Shown piece by piece: positions 11,003 through 20,444 of a stretch of 64,000 nt of DNA. The translations under genes and the position numbers were made by a program. Below the pieces are notes generated by a model. The model did no database searches and was not told where the DNA came from. It saw nothing but the letters and a program-made list of their open reading frames with translations. Position 1 is the first letter of the stretch. Each line of letters starts with the position of its first letter. Origin of the DNA: Marinomonas phaeophyticola (GTDB lineage: Bacteria; Pseudomonadota; Gammaproteobacteria; Pseudomonadales; Marinomonadaceae). The stretch covers positions 1 to 64,000 of the forward strand of contig NZ_JAPUBN010000013.1 of NCBI RefSeq assembly GCF_026966905.1, in the 5' to 3' direction.

Positions 11003-11632
11003 TTATTGAAGTCGACTCTTTTTCTTTAGCAATTGAACTCTAGCATTTAATCGTTCGAGTTGTAGATCAAAATGCTCTAAATCTTCTACAAAGTTATTAA
11101 ACTCTATCTTACTAGGTAGCAGTTCACTGTCATTTTGCAGATAGTCGATTAAAGCCGTTTTTAAATGGTGGCTGGTTGTTCTCGTCCAGACCCACTGCTT
11201 ACGTAGGAGGTCCGCTACAATAGAAGCTGGTAAATCGCCTATTTTATCCGCTAAAACCCCTTCCCAGTCGAGCTCAAAGTTTTCAGATACCTTATGTAAT
11301 GTCATCAGTGTTTGAGCATTACCCTGAATTAATAAGTTGCCATCAAAAAAACCATTACCATCCAGCAGTTTTCGATAAGCCGAACTGTCTCCCGATACAT
11401 GAGTGTCTTTTCGATTATCTAAATTAATTTCTTCTAAGGACGGTGGCATACTGAAAGCGATACCGTCTTCTAAAATTTGAATCAGGATCAGCAAAGAAAA
11501 ATCTTCAATTTCTAGCAAAACATTTTGTCCTGCAAGTTTACTTAGGCGCTTTTGAGAAGGCAGATCTTGTTCTAAGGCAGAATTGACGGCTTTTTCGATT
11601 AGGCTAACGGCGCTTAAACTAAGTAGACTCAT
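11003..11632 (-). CDS. ubiJ: Ubiquinone biosynthesis accessory factor UbiJ
   Basis: A 209-residue protein. The N-terminal two thirds form an SCP2-type lipid-binding domain, with NLLIQGNAQTLMTLHKV and the helix DLPASIVADLLRKQ. A C-terminal helical coiled-coil tail (LEDLEHFDLQLERLNARVQLLKKK type) follows. UbiJ is a non-enzymatic scaffold of the cytoplasmic Ubi complex that makes ubiquinone. In most gamma-proteobacteria ubiJ lies between ubiE and ubiB. Here it follows the DUF971 gene by 32 bases in the hslVU direction, and neither ubiE nor ubiB is present in the window. The assignment rests on architecture and on the usual proximity of this locus to hslVU in Pseudomonas. Confidence 0.82.
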   Translation of the reverse strand: MSLLSLSAVSLIEKAVNSALEQDLPSQKRLSKLAGQNVLLEIEDFSLLILIQILEDGIAFSMPPSLEEINLDNRKDTHVSGDSSAYRKLLDGNGFFDGNLLIQGNAQTLMTLHKVSENFELDWEGVLADKIGDLPASIVADLLRKQWVWTRTTSHHLKTALIDYLQNDSELLPSKIEFNNFVEDLEHFDLQLERLNARVQLLKKKSRLQ

Positions 11633-11664
11633 GATGATCTCTTTTTATACATCTCTTAGTGAGA

Positions 11665-12066
11665 TTATATTTGGTGGAGTTGAATAATGTTATTTTCTCG
11701 GCTTTTTCCTGCTTCGTCTAGACGCTGAAGGTAAATCTGCCAAAGTTCTGTTTGGTTTTTACCAATGTTGAATAAATAATCCCAGGAATAGAGACCTGTG
11801 TCATGACCATCATCAAAGGAAATTTTTAATGCGTAATTACCGGCACCTTCAACGTTTAAAACACTCACGTCTTTTTTCCCATATTGTAAAATAGGTACTT
11901 GTTGTCCGTGCCCCCGAACTTCTGCTGACGGAGAGTGTACTCTTAAATATTCAGCGCTGAGTCGGTAGGCTTCACCATTATTAAAGGCAATCTCAAGTTC
12001 TTTAGAGTGTTTGTGGTAATGAATCTTTGTTGGTAACAATGTAGCCATAAAGCGTTTCTCACACAT
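11665..12066 (-). CDS. DUF971 (gamma-butyrobetaine hydroxylase-like N-terminal) protein
   Basis: A 133-residue single-domain protein of the DUF971 family, which corresponds to the N-terminal zinc-binding domain of gamma-butyrobetaine hydroxylase. The typical core is visible: LRVHSPSAEVRGHG followed by SFDDGHDTGLYSWDYL. Its role in bacteria is poorly defined, though links to iron-sulfur metabolism have been suggested. The first ATG has AGGGA upstream; a second ATG six codons later is possible. It follows hslU by 42 bases, as in Pseudomonas, and is probably in one operon with hslVU and ubiJ. Confidence 0.88.
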   Translation of the reverse strand: MCEKRFMATLLPTKIHYHKHSKELEIAFNNGEAYRLSAEYLRVHSPSAEVRGHGQQVPILQYGKKDVSVLNVEGAGNYALKISFDDGHDTGLYSWDYLFNIGKNQTELWQIYLQRLDEAGKSRENNIIQLHQI

Positions 12067-12108
12067 AACGTCCCTGTTATGTCTATAAAGTGTTATAAAA
12101 ATGAAGCC

Positions 12109-13431
12109 TTACAAAATAAAGCGACTTAGATCTTCGTCTTTAGCCACTTCGCCTAGATGTTCGTCTACATAGCTTGCGGTCACTTCAACGACTTGGCCAT
12201 CAGGCATATCACTAGCGGAGTAAGATACTTCTTCTAGCAGGCGTTCAAGCACGGTATGCAGTCGGCGGGCCCCAATATTTTCTGTATTTTCGTTCACTTG
12301 GAAAGCAATTTCAGCAATGCGTTGTATGCCTTCTTCTGTAAAGCTTAAGGATACGCCTTCCGTAGCGGCTAACGCGACATATTGTTTGGTTAATGAGGCA
12401 TTTGGTTCAACGAGAATTCTTTTAAAATCTTCTGTTGTTAATGCATCTAACTCCACTCGAATAGGTAGACGGCCTTGTAATTCGGGTATCAGATCGGATG
12501 GTTTGGAAAGGTGGAATGCGCCAGAAGCAATAAAGAGAATGTGGTCCGTTTTGATCATTCCGTATTTGGTTGAGACAGTACAGCCTTCGACTAAAGGTAG
12601 TAGGTCTCTTTGTACACCTTCGCGTGATACTTCACCACCACTGCGCTCTGAGCTTTTTGCCACTTTATCTATTTCGTCTAAAAATACAATGCCATTTTGT
12701 TCCACGGCGTCAACGGCGCGTGCTTTTAACTCTTCTTCATTAATGAGTTTTGCCGCTTCTTCGTCGCGAACTTGCCGATAGGCTTGTTTTACTTTCATCT
12801 TACGTTTGCGTGTTTTTTCATTGCCCAAGCTAGAAAACATGCTTTGTAATTGATTGGTCATTTCTTCCATACCTGGAGGCGCCATGATTTCAACGCCGAC
12901 TGGTGTCGCAGACAAATCAATATCGATTTCTTTATCGTCTAATTGACCTTCACGGAGTTTTTTACGGAAAATTTGGCGTGTGCTACTGTCTTCTGTTGGC
13001 TCTGAACCTCGTGCTGGTGGCAATAACGCATCTAAAATTCGATCCTCAGCGGCATCTTCCGCTTTATGACGTAGTTTGTCTGTTTCTTGCTCTCGAAACA
13101 TTTTGATCGCCATTTCAACCAAATCACGGATGATAGACTCAACGTCACGTCCAACATAACCAACTTCGGTAAATTTAGTGGCTTCGATTTTAATAAAGGG
13201 CGCATTTGATAGTTTGGCTAGTCGGCGAGCTATTTCTGTTTTACCTACCCCTGTAGGGCCTATCATCAAAATATTCTTAGGTGTTACTTCTGCTCGCATG
13301 TCTTCTGGCAGCTGCATTCGGCGCCAGCGATTACGTAAGGCAATCGCCACGGCTCTTTTTGCACCTTGTTGCCCAATGATGTGTTTGTCTAGTGCATTGA
13401 CGGTTTCACGAGGAGTCATTATGCTTGTCAT
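12109..13431 (-). CDS. hslU: HslU, ATPase subunit of the HslUV protease
   Basis: Hexameric AAA+ unfoldase that feeds proteins to HslV in the cytoplasm. Walker A GPTGVGKT is at 58-65 and the Walker B region FLDEID lies mid-protein. An inserted I-domain separates them, and the conserved C-terminal tail ends in LSRFIL, which docks into HslV. I chose the ATG at 13431 (440 residues) because it gives [11 protein letters not shown], matching the E. coli N-terminus MSEMTPREIV. The frame is open 20 codons further upstream, but that would overlap hslV. The gap to hslV is 22 bases. Confidence 0.97.
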   Translation of the reverse strand: MTSIMTPRETVNALDKHIIGQQGAKRAVAIALRNRWRRMQLPEDMRAEVTPKNILMIGPTGVGKTEIARRLAKLSNAPFIKIEATKFTEVGYVGRDVESIIRDLVEMAIKMFREQETDKLRHKAEDAAEDRILDALLPPARGSEPTEDSSTRQIFRKKLREGQLDDKEIDIDLSATPVGVEIMAPPGMEEMTNQLQSMFSSLGNEKTRKRKMKVKQAYRQVRDEEAAKLINEEELKARAVDAVEQNGIVFLDEIDKVAKSSERSGGEVSREGVQRDLLPLVEGCTVSTKYGMIKTDHILFIASGAFHLSKPSDLIPELQGRLPIRVELDALTTEDFKRILVEPNASLTKQYVALAATEGVSLSFTEEGIQRIAEIAFQVNENTENIGARRLHTVLERLLEEVSYSASDMPDGQVVEVTASYVDEHLGEVAKDEDLSRFIL

Positions 13432-13453
13432 TAGAAAGGGTTCTCCTGCTGAA

Positions 13454-14008
13454 TTAGTTTGAAGAATGATCTTCAATAGTTGGGTCGACAATAATGGTTT
13501 CTATTGTAAGACTGTGATTGGTAAAGACACAAATATCAGCGGCAATAGATAAGCTTTTTTCAACAATTTCACGAGCTGAAAGGTCTGTGTTATCTATCAG
13601 TGCACGTGCGGATGCTTCAGCGTAATTGCCTCCAGAACCAATCGCTAAGGCACCGTGTTCAGGCTCGACTACGTCACCGTTACCGGTAATGATGAGTGTG
13701 CTGTCTTTATTGGCAACGATTAACATGGCTTCTAATTTTCTAAGTGCTTTGTCTGAACGCCAATCTTTTGCTAAATCAACGGCCGCTCGTACCAATTGAC
13801 CTTGATGTTTTTCAAGTTGTCCTTCAAAACGTTCAAACAAAGTAAATGCGTCAGCAGTGCCGCCTGCGAAACCTGCAATCACTTCACCTTTATACAAACG
13901 ACGCACTTTGCGAGCATTGCCTTTCATCACGGTATTGCCAAGAGAAACTTGACCATCGCCACCCACGACGACTTGATTACCTTTACGTACTGTCAGAATA
14001 GTTGTCAT
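13454..14008 (-). CDS. hslV: HslV, peptidase subunit of the HslUV protease
   Basis: Threonine peptidase of the proteasome beta family. The ATG at 14008 gives [10 protein letters not shown], so Thr2 becomes the N-terminal nucleophile after removal of Met, as the family requires; the longer open frame starting at 14020 would block this. GGAG is placed six bases upstream of this ATG, supporting the choice. The product is 184 residues, with conserved [20 protein letters not shown] and [11 protein letters not shown]. It is the first gene of hslVU. I did not see a convincing heat-shock sigma-32 promoter in the 165-base upstream gap. Confidence 0.97.
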   Translation of the reverse strand: MTTILTVRKGNQVVVGGDGQVSLGNTVMKGNARKVRRLYKGEVIAGFAGGTADAFTLFERFEGQLEKHQGQLVRAAVDLAKDWRSDKALRKLEAMLIVANKDSTLIITGNGDVVEPEHGALAIGSGGNYAEASARALIDNTDLSAREIVEKSLSIAADICVFTNHSLTIETIIVDPTIEDHSSN

Positions 14009-14173
14009 GATGTTCTCCATTTTCGATAATTGAAAAATGGGGGCTTTTATTACTTTTTCAAGGTGAGTTACAAATATTGGCAGGGCTTAGATTGCGCTTA
14101 ACCGGGGAGAGAGAACAGCGAACTTCAGGAAAAAGTAAGCTGTTTCCACCATTCTTTTTACTGGAGTGACTTT

Positions 14174-14797
14174 TTATTCGTCCTTTTTAACTTTGTAAGT
14201 ATACGACTGAATATCTAACGAGACTAACTTGTCTTGTGCCCGACTCATTTTTGAACGAGATTCATAAGGGCCAAGAACTACGCGAAACCAAGGTCTTCCG
14301 TCTTTGCCTGTTGTTTGACGAACACTTGCTTCCAATCCAGATAAAATAAGTTTTGCTCTCATACGGTCCGCATCATTATTACTTCTAAAAGAGGCGGCTT
14401 GAATCATATAAAGGAAGTCTTGTTTACCACGAGGTGTTGATTGATAGGCGTCAACATGGCTGGTGTCTACTTCACTGTCTTGAAGGATTTGATAAAACTC
14501 AAAGTTATCTTTTTTAGGCGCTGTTTGTTTGCTTATTTTGGGTTCTGCTTGTTTAGGTTCAGCCTTTTTGGGCTCTACCTTCTTTGGTTTGACGGTATCA
14601 GCCGGTTTTTGGATCGTCAACTTTTGAGAAGTAGGTGCTTGAACTTGACTCAATTGAGCTAAGCCAAAAATAAACGCGCCTGCCAAGCATAAAACGAATA
14701 ACCAGAGCCACCATTTTACTTTTTTCTTAGTGGGGTGTTTTGCTGGTGCGGCTTTTCGAGTCGCACCTTTTTTTGATTGTGAGCCTTTAGCCGCCAT
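14174..14797 (-). CDS. FtsN-like SPOR-domain cell division protein
   Basis: A 207-residue bitopic membrane protein. A lysine/alanine-rich cytoplasmic N-terminus is followed by one membrane helix (about 29-48). A proline/lysine linker comes next, with repeated PKKVEPKKAEPKQAEPK-type units, and a C-terminal SPOR domain (about 130-207) that binds denuded septal peptidoglycan. It lies between priA and hslV, the position of ftsN in E. coli and of the SPOR gene in Pseudomonas, so it is probably the FtsN equivalent. The ATG at 14797 is chosen; the frame is open four codons earlier from a GTG, and no strong ribosome binding site decides between them. Confidence 0.85.
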   Translation of the reverse strand: MAAKGSQSKKGATRKAAPAKHPTKKKVKWWLWLFVLCLAGAFIFGLAQLSQVQAPTSQKLTIQKPADTVKPKKVEPKKAEPKQAEPKISKQTAPKKDNFEFYQILQDSEVDTSHVDAYQSTPRGKQDFLYMIQAASFRSNNDADRMRAKLILSGLEASVRQTTGKDGRPWFRVVLGPYESRSKMSRAQDKLVSLDIQSYTYKVKKDE

Positions 14798-14854
14798 GAT
14801 GATTAACACTGTCCTAGTGGTATCGTAGAAATTCGCCTTATTATGGGGCTTGCT

Positions 14855-17095
14855 TCAATAAGTTTCCAGTGGATCAACGTCAATTGCATAGCGAACTTTG
14901 CGTGTTAGAGGGTTTTGTTCGAGAGATTGGGCTAATTGAGAGATAAGTTGGTGTAATGGCGCTCTATTTGCTGATTTGAATGTGAGAATATATCTATGCT
15001 GTCCTGCCTTACGGACAATGATGGCAGAATAAGGGCCCATGGCTTGGATTGGATAATTAAAGTGCTGAATAAGATGTTCGGCTTCAAGACGTAAGCTATC
15101 CAGTAATAAATAGGACTGTTCTTCATCTACAGATTCACTGCGTATAAGTACTTGGTGTAGATAGGGAGGCAAGCCTAATGTCTTTCGTTCTTGTAGATCT
15201 TGAGTTGCAAAATATTCATAACCAAGGGTACACAAACTTTCAATGGATGGGTGATCGGGATGATAGGTTTGTAATAAAACATGCCCTGGTTTCGATGCTC
15301 GACCTGCACGGCCTGATACCTGAGTAATCAGTTGAGCGGTTCGTTCCATGCCTCTAAAGTCAGAGGAAAAGAGTCCTACATCAGCATCCATTACCACAAC
15401 TAATGTCACATTAGGGAAATGATGACCTTTAGCGAGCATTTGAGTGCCTACAAGAATGGCTTTGTTATGTTCATGGATTTTTTGTGTGATGTTATTGAGG
15501 GCATCTTTACGAGAAGTACTGTCCCTATCAATTCTTAATACGGGTGTGTCTTTAAATAGGTGAGAGAGCTGGGTTTCAACTTGCTCCGTTCCTTCACCAA
15601 TCGTAAAAATCTCATGGCTTTGGCATTCCGCACATTGATCGAGAAGCGTTTCTTGATGGCCACAATGATGGCAATGTAATTTATTGGCCCCTTTATGGAC
15701 GGTTAAATTCACATCGCAATTCTGACAAGCCGCGATCCACCCACAGTCGTGACACATCAGGGTTGGGGCATAGCCTCTGCGGTTTAAGAAAATAAGCACT
15801 TGTTCCTTACGATTAAGGTGGACATTAATGCGCTCTAAAGTTGAATCGCAAAAGCCTTTAATAAGTGTTTTTCCTCTAAGGTCGATTCTTTCCATAGAAG
15901 GAATAGAGGCATTTCCTGCTCTTTTTCTAAGCTTTATCCAATTAAACTTTTTCAACCTAGCATTAAATAAACTTTCATAGGAGGGTGTGGCGGATCCTAG
16001 AATGACACTGGCATTGACTTCTTTAGCTCGGATTAAAGCAAGATCCCGAGCGTGGAAACGAAATCCATCTTGCTGCTTATAAGAGGCATCATGTTCTTCA
16101 TCTAAAATAATTAAACTTAAATTGGGCGCGGGAACAAAAATAGAGGAACGCGTTCCTATAATGACTTTCGCTTTACCTGATCGAGCCATTAACCAACCAT
16201 CTAATCGTTCTCTGTCTGTCATATTAGAATGGAGGAGGACGATGTCAGTATTAAATCTGTCTTCAAATCGTTTCAAGGTTTGCGGAGTTAAACCAATTTC
16301 TGGAACTAGGACTAACACTTGCTGGTCTTTATTGATTACTTTCTCAATTAAACGTAAGTAGACTTCCGTTTTACCACTTCCTGTAATGCCATCTAATAAA
16401 GACACGTTGAAGGTATCTAGTTTACTGGCCAGTTGCTGGACCGCTACTGATTGCTCTTCGTTTAAGGTGGGTGGAACTTGCTTTTGATGTCCATGGTGTT
16501 CGGCATTTTTACTAAAGTGACGTAGCTCTCTCTGAATAATGCCTTTGTCTTCTAGTGCTTTTGCGGCTGTGCTCTGTAAATCATGTAAACGCATAATGTG
16601 AGGGCTAAGGCCATTGGGATGGGTTCTCACTATGTCTAAAAAAGCCTGTTGTTTTGGTGCTCTTTTTAATTCATTTGGATCTATAGTGTGTCCTAACTCT
16701 GTCAGTATCCACCATGTTTCACTTCGAAAGTTATCTGTTTCACCTTTTCGTAACATGGCCGGTAATGCATGAAAGAAAACCTCTCCGATTGGATGATGAT
16801 AATAACGACTCGCCCATTTGCAAAGATTAATGATCGCTTGAGGGATGATAGGAGACTCATCATGTAAAGACGTTAAAGGTTTGACTTGTTGAGGGTCCCA
16901 CTCTGTTTCATAGCAAAGCTCAACAATGATTCCTAAGCGAGATTGTTTTCCAAAAGGAACTTTTAGACGCATTCCGGGGAGTAGCTGGTGACGTAATGCA
17001 ATGGCTTTAGGCACCCTGTATTCAAATAAAGTACGCATAGGAACAGGCAAAGCTACTTTAATATAAGGTTCTAGAGTGAGTAGCTGTTCTTGCAT
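14855..17095 (-). CDS. priA: Primosomal protein N' (replication restart helicase PriA)
   Basis: 3'-to-5' DNA helicase that reloads the replisome at stalled forks. From the chosen ATG (AGAGG upstream, 746 residues) Walker A GITGSGKT is at 236-243 and the DEEH box at 332-335. Around residues 440-490 a zinc-binding region carries the eight cysteines in CHDCGW, CQNCD, CHHCG and CAEC. The helicase C-terminal motifs (QMLAKGHHFPNV and QVSGRAGR) follow. The open frame extends 15 codons further, but without a better start. It is divergent from rpmE, as in both E. coli and Pseudomonas. Confidence 0.97.
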   Translation of the reverse strand: MQEQLLTLEPYIKVALPVPMRTLFEYRVPKAIALRHQLLPGMRLKVPFGKQSRLGIIVELCYETEWDPQQVKPLTSLHDESPIIPQAIINLCKWASRYYHHPIGEVFFHALPAMLRKGETDNFRSETWWILTELGHTIDPNELKRAPKQQAFLDIVRTHPNGLSPHIMRLHDLQSTAAKALEDKGIIQRELRHFSKNAEHHGHQKQVPPTLNEEQSVAVQQLASKLDTFNVSLLDGITGSGKTEVYLRLIEKVINKDQQVLVLVPEIGLTPQTLKRFEDRFNTDIVLLHSNMTDRERLDGWLMARSGKAKVIIGTRSSIFVPAPNLSLIILDEEHDASYKQQDGFRFHARDLALIRAKEVNASVILGSATPSYESLFNARLKKFNWIKLRKRAGNASIPSMERIDLRGKTLIKGFCDSTLERINVHLNRKEQVLIFLNRRGYAPTLMCHDCGWIAACQNCDVNLTVHKGANKLHCHHCGHQETLLDQCAECQSHEIFTIGEGTEQVETQLSHLFKDTPVLRIDRDSTSRKDALNNITQKIHEHNKAILVGTQMLAKGHHFPNVTLVVVMDADVGLFSSDFRGMERTAQLITQVSGRAGRASKPGHVLLQTYHPDHPSIESLCTLGYEYFATQDLQERKTLGLPPYLHQVLIRSESVDEEQSYLLLDSLRLEAEHLIQHFNYPIQAMGPYSAIIVRKAGQHRYILTFKSANRAPLHQLISQLAQSLEQNPLTRKVRYAIDVDPLETY

Positions 17096-17449
17096 GATAT
17101 CCTCTGAATAAAGTAAGTTGCATTTAAAAGTGAATAACATAATAGTGTACGCTAACTCATTCTCTTGGTGTGAGTTAGTTTTATGGAATCTATTTACTGA
17201 AGCGATGCTTGTTGCGTCTTTTTAGTTCCTTTGGAAACGACTTTAAGGAAGGAATTTGATTTATCGCTAAAAAAGGTTGCCTGTATATCATTTCATGCCT
17301 AAAATAGGCGCCTCTTGGTACCACTGTACAATGTCTGTACAACGAATCGTGCGGTGCTTGACCTCTTAAATACGAATGTCTTAGTTAACTAAGTCTCAAT
17401 ATTTAAGACTAGATCAGGTGGCGGCACACCAAACTATAAGGTGATAAAA
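17096..17449. promoter_or_regulatory. priA-rpmE divergent intergenic region
   Basis: These 354 bases separate two divergent genes and contain no credible coding frame. Two small symmetrical elements stand out. A 14-bp perfect palindrome, CTTAGTTAACTAAG, is at 17380-17393, and a repeated TGTACA occurs at 17325-17330 and 17336-17341, exactly 11 bases apart. A TTGACC at 17358-17363 could be a -35 element for rpmE, but I find no good -10 partner at standard spacing. These may be operator sites. No known Zur or similar box is obvious. Confidence 0.4.
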
Positions 17450-17665
17450 ATGAAAAAAGATATCCATCCTAACTACTCAGCAATTACTGCAACTTGTACT
17501 TGTGGTAACACTCTAAACCTAAACACAACATTAGGTAAAGATCTTCACATCGACGTATGTAGCCAATGTCACCCATTCTACACTGGTCAACAGAAAATGA
17601 TGGACACTGGTGGTCGAGTTGATCGTTTCAACAAGCGTTTTGGAGCTCGTCGTTCTACGAAATAA
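17450..17665 (+). CDS. rpmE: 50S ribosomal protein L31 (zinc-binding form)
   Basis: Ribosomal protein of the central protuberance, 71 residues from the ATG chosen because AAGGTG lies just upstream. The four zinc-ligand cysteines are present at residues 16, 18, 37 and 40 (CTCG and CSQC), so this is the zinc-containing paralogue, not the zinc-free RpmE2. The motif HPFYTGQQK and the ending RFGARRSTK are typical. Its terminator lies 25 bases downstream, within the start of the next gene. Confidence 0.97.
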   Translation: MKKDIHPNYSAITATCTCGNTLNLNTTLGKDLHIDVCSQCHPFYTGQQKMMDTGGRVDRFNKRFGARRSTK

Positions 17666-17673
17666 TTCGAAGA

Positions 17674-18436
17674 ATGTTGATGATCTCAATAAAAAGGCGC
17701 CAGCTATGCTTGGCGCTTTTTTTATTTCTGGCATCTCAATATGCTCTGTCCGCTTGCCTTGCTGAAGGAGACCTTGGTGAGGCTCAAGTAAAACGGGTGG
17801 TTGATGGTGATACCGTCCACTTTAAAGATGGCCGTAAAGTTCGTCTTATTGGTATTAACACCCCAGAACTTGACCATAAAGACGGCAATCATGAGCGCTA
17901 TGCCTTAGAAGCCAAAGATTCTCTTACTGAATTGACCGGTAAAACTGTTTATTATCAAGAAGGATTAGATAAACAGGATCGTTATGGACGATATTTATAC
18001 TACTTGTTTGATAAACATCGAATTTCTATATCAAGTCAGTTATTATCTAAGGGACTGGGTTACCGCATCGCTGTACCTCCAAATACAAGATATCAAGATT
18101 GCTTACAAGCATCTGAAAAAAGCGCGAGACAAGCGTATTGGTATTTGGAAACAAGCATTACAATGGCAGCCAAAAGCTGGTTTTGAAATAGCGCAAGTAA
18201 CGCTTACTTCTATCTATCGAAATAGGGGAGGATGGTGGTTAAATACAAACCGTAATTTAACTATTAATATCCCTGCTTATGCCGCGGAGCAATGGTCACC
18301 TCAAGATATTTATCCTCTTGAAGGTCGATTGGTCGAAGCGCGAGGTTGGCAACATTATCGTAAAAACTCAGCACCCTCTAAAGCAAAATGGATATGGCAA
18401 ATTAAGCATCCAAATGATTTGATTCCCGCTCAATAA
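17674..18436 (+). pseudogene. Secreted thermonuclease-like (SNase) protein, frame broken once
   Basis: A staphylococcal-nuclease-fold protein with a signal peptide (KRR followed by LCLALFLFLASQYALSA). Its conserved core includes VKRVVDGDTVHF, VRLIGINTPE and QDRYGRYLYYLF. The first frame stops at 18186. The rest of the protein continues in another frame to 18436. The switch falls at a run of six A (18116-18121); with five A the product reads LQASEKARDKRIGIWKQ and gives one 253-residue protein. Pseudomonas has a similar nuclease gene between rpmE and the malic enzyme gene, so the position is conserved. It may be a sequencing error or a real lesion. The first codons and signal peptide overlap the rpmE terminator. 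Confidence 0.8.
17691..17723 (+). terminator. rpmE terminator inside nuclease signal-peptide codons
   Basis: GCGCCA (17697-17702) pairs with TGGCGC (17711-17716). A run of A before (17691-17695) pairs with seven T after (17717-17723). This intrinsic terminator lies 25 bases past the rpmE stop but within codons 6-17 of the following nuclease gene. Confidence 0.85.
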
Positions 18437-18613
18437 CAATAAACTTCGCAAGTAGGGATCCATTTGATTGAATCCATCTCTTTAAAGAGTCTGGCTTTTC
18501 AATTACTCTGGTACAAGTGAAGAAGAGAATAGTAATATTTTGTACGTTACAAAGGTTTTGTGCGTCCAATTTTTCACTAAACAAATAAACAAATAATAAA
18601 CGGAAACATCAAA

Positions 18614-19876
18614 ATGGCAGAAGATATGAAGCAAGCTGCTCTGGATTACCATGAGCATCCAGTTCCAGGCAAACTAAGTTCAACTATTACTAAGCCAACA
18701 GCGACGGCAGGTGACTTATCTCTGGCCTATAGCCCGGGTGTAGCTGAGCCATGCCGTGAAATTGCAAAGAATCCAGAAGACGTTTATCGATACACAGGAA
18801 AAGGTAACTTAGTTGCTGTTATCACTGATGGTACTGCGGTTCTGGGTCTAGGAAACATTGGACCATTGGCAAGTAAGCCGGTAATGGAAGGTAAAGGCGT
18901 ATTGTTTAAGCGCTTTGCTGGTGTTAACTCCGTTGATGTGGAAGTAGAATCTGAAAGCCCACAAGCATTTATTGATACGGTTGCACGTATTGCCAATACC
19001 TATGGTGGTATTAACTTAGAAGACATCAAAGCACCAGAGTGTTTTGAAATTGAGCGTCAACTGATCGAACGTTGCAGTATTCCTGTATTCCATGATGATC
19101 AACATGGTACAGCGATTGTAACGGCGGCAGGTCTCTTAAATGCGCTAGAACTACAAGATAAAAAAATAGAAGATGTGAAAATTGTTTGTCTTGGCGCTGG
19201 TGCGGCTGCGACAGCATGCATGAAGCTAATTATTGCTTGTGGTGCTCAACGTGAAAACATTTATGTGTTGGATCGTAAAGGGGTTATTCATTCAGGCCGT
19301 GATGATTTGAATCAATTTAAAGCCATGTTTGCCATTGAGACAGATGCTCGTACATTAGATGATGCAATGGAAGGCGCCGACGTCTTTATCGGTGTATCTG
19401 GACCTGATTTATTGTCAGGTGATCAATTGAAAAAAATGGCAGCTAATCCTGTTGTTTTTGCTTGTTCAAATCCAGATCCAGAAATCAACCCAGAATTAGC
19501 TCACTCTGTACGTGATGATCTTATCATGGCAACAGGCCGTTCTGATTATCCAAACCAAGTGAATAATGTTCTTGGTTTTCCATTTATCTTCCGTGGTGCA
19601 CTGGATGTACGCGCAACTAAGATCAATGAAGAAATGAAAATAGCGGCAGTGCATGCACTGAAAGACCTTGCTAAAGAAGAAGCGCCTGCTGATGTTGTTG
19701 CCGCGTATGGTGGTAGCCCATTATCTTTTGGTAAAGAATACATTCTTCCAAAACCAATGGATACGCGTTTGCTAACCATCGTTTCTGCTGCTGTTGCACA
19801 AGCCGCTGTGGACTCCGGTGTAGCGACCTTGCCATACCCTGACTTTTACCCATTAGAAAATCTAGATCGTTTCTAA
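18614..19876 (+). CDS. Malic enzyme, short form
   Basis: Oxidative decarboxylation of malate to pyruvate with NAD(P)+ in the cytoplasm. The 420-residue length is the short form, lacking the C-terminal phosphotransacetylase-like domain of MaeB. Landmarks are [13 protein letters not shown] near the N-terminus, [14 protein letters not shown], the metal-binding FHDDQHGTA, and the Rossmann glycine motif GAGAAATA. The cofactor (NAD or NADP) is not decided by what I can see. ACGGAAAC lies before the ATG. It is monocistronic with a strong terminator, and it has the same place as in Pseudomonas, next to ponA/mrcA. Confidence 0.95.
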   Translation: MAEDMKQAALDYHEHPVPGKLSSTITKPTATAGDLSLAYSPGVAEPCREIAKNPEDVYRYTGKGNLVAVITDGTAVLGLGNIGPLASKPVMEGKGVLFKRFAGVNSVDVEVESESPQAFIDTVARIANTYGGINLEDIKAPECFEIERQLIERCSIPVFHDDQHGTAIVTAAGLLNALELQDKKIEDVKIVCLGAGAAATACMKLIIACGAQRENIYVLDRKGVIHSGRDDLNQFKAMFAIETDARTLDDAMEGADVFIGVSGPDLLSGDQLKKMAANPVVFACSNPDPEINPELAHSVRDDLIMATGRSDYPNQVNNVLGFPFIFRGALDVRATKINEEMKIAAVHALKDLAKEEAPADVVAAYGGSPLSFGKEYILPKPMDTRLLTIVSAAVAQAAVDSGVATLPYPDFYPLENLDRF

Positions 19877-19903
19877 TAGGCATATACGAAAGTCTATGTG
19901 TAA

Positions 19904-19931
19904 AAAAAGGAGAGCCTCGGCTCTCCTTTTT
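19904..19931 (+). terminator. Terminator of malic enzyme gene
   Basis: GGAGAGC (19909-19915) pairs with GCTCTCC (19920-19926) around a CTCG loop. It is extended by A and T runs on either side. It lies 28 bases after the stop codon. Confidence 0.93.
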
Positions 19932-20011
19932 GCTTTCTATGAATGCGTTTGTGATGTTTACGGAGTCCGTTGGACTTCTGGACGACGATATATTGTGTGA
20001 ATATACGTATT

Positions 20012-20211
20012 TTCGAGCTAAAGAAAGTGAAAAGTAGTTGTGCTTTTGCGCAACAATAATCAATTATATCAACGTATTGCCAGGCTAAAGCAAGCGAAAA
20101 GTAGGTTGTGATTTAGCGTAATAATTATCAATTATTTCAATGGATTGTAGGGGTAAGAAATGTCTTGTCGGGCTAAAGCCGCGACCCACAGGCCGGGATT
20201 TTTTTGTGGGT
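20012..20211. repeat. Degenerate tandem repeat with REP-like palindrome
   Basis: Two imperfect copies of a unit of about 67 bases lie side by side. Each begins with GCTAAAG-AAG-GAAAAGTAG and contains an ATAATCAATTAT-like centre (first about 20012-20080, second about 20081-20150). A third GGCTAAAG at 20171 lies in the palindrome-like GTCGGGCTAAAGCCGCGAC (20168-20186). A hairpin of ACCCACA (20184-20190) with TGTGGGT (20205-20211) follows. GC-rich palindromes of this kind resemble the REP elements that are scattered between genes in many gamma-proteobacteria. No transposase is nearby. Confidence 0.6.
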
Positions 20212-20444
20212 TAGATTAGATCATCAGACCTTTACCAATAACTTCCTCTTGATAGCTTGGCATCCCCGTCAAGAGTACAAAGCTATCCTCTCTCGATAGA
20301 TTCGTATCCAGCCTTGACGTCCAGGAATCCACTTCCAGCTACATCAAAAGAGGCTTTTTATAGCGTAAACCGACTTTTCCTTAATCGCTCTTCAAAATAA
20401 TATAGCCGAGAAATTAAGGAAAAGACACTGTTTGTTGTAGAATA
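20212..20444. other. Intergenic region downstream of mrcA, with 12-bp inverted repeat
   Basis: No credible gene in these 230 bases. CTTTTCCTTAAT (20374-20385) and ATTAAGGAAAAG (20413-20424) are perfect inverted repeats with a 27-base loop, 21 bases beyond the mrcA stop. It may slow or end mrcA transcription, but it lacks a T run on the minus strand. Confidence 0.5.

Noticed and set aside
12317..13462. Plus-strand open frames opposite hslU
   Set aside because: They are antisense shadows of a strongly conserved gene and have no recognisable protein content.
17984..18436. A separate 150-codon gene starting MDDIYTTCL
   Set aside because: Its first 40 codons overlap the nuclease frame and have no protein character, while the remainder matches the nuclease C-terminus. 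It is the shifted second half of the same gene.
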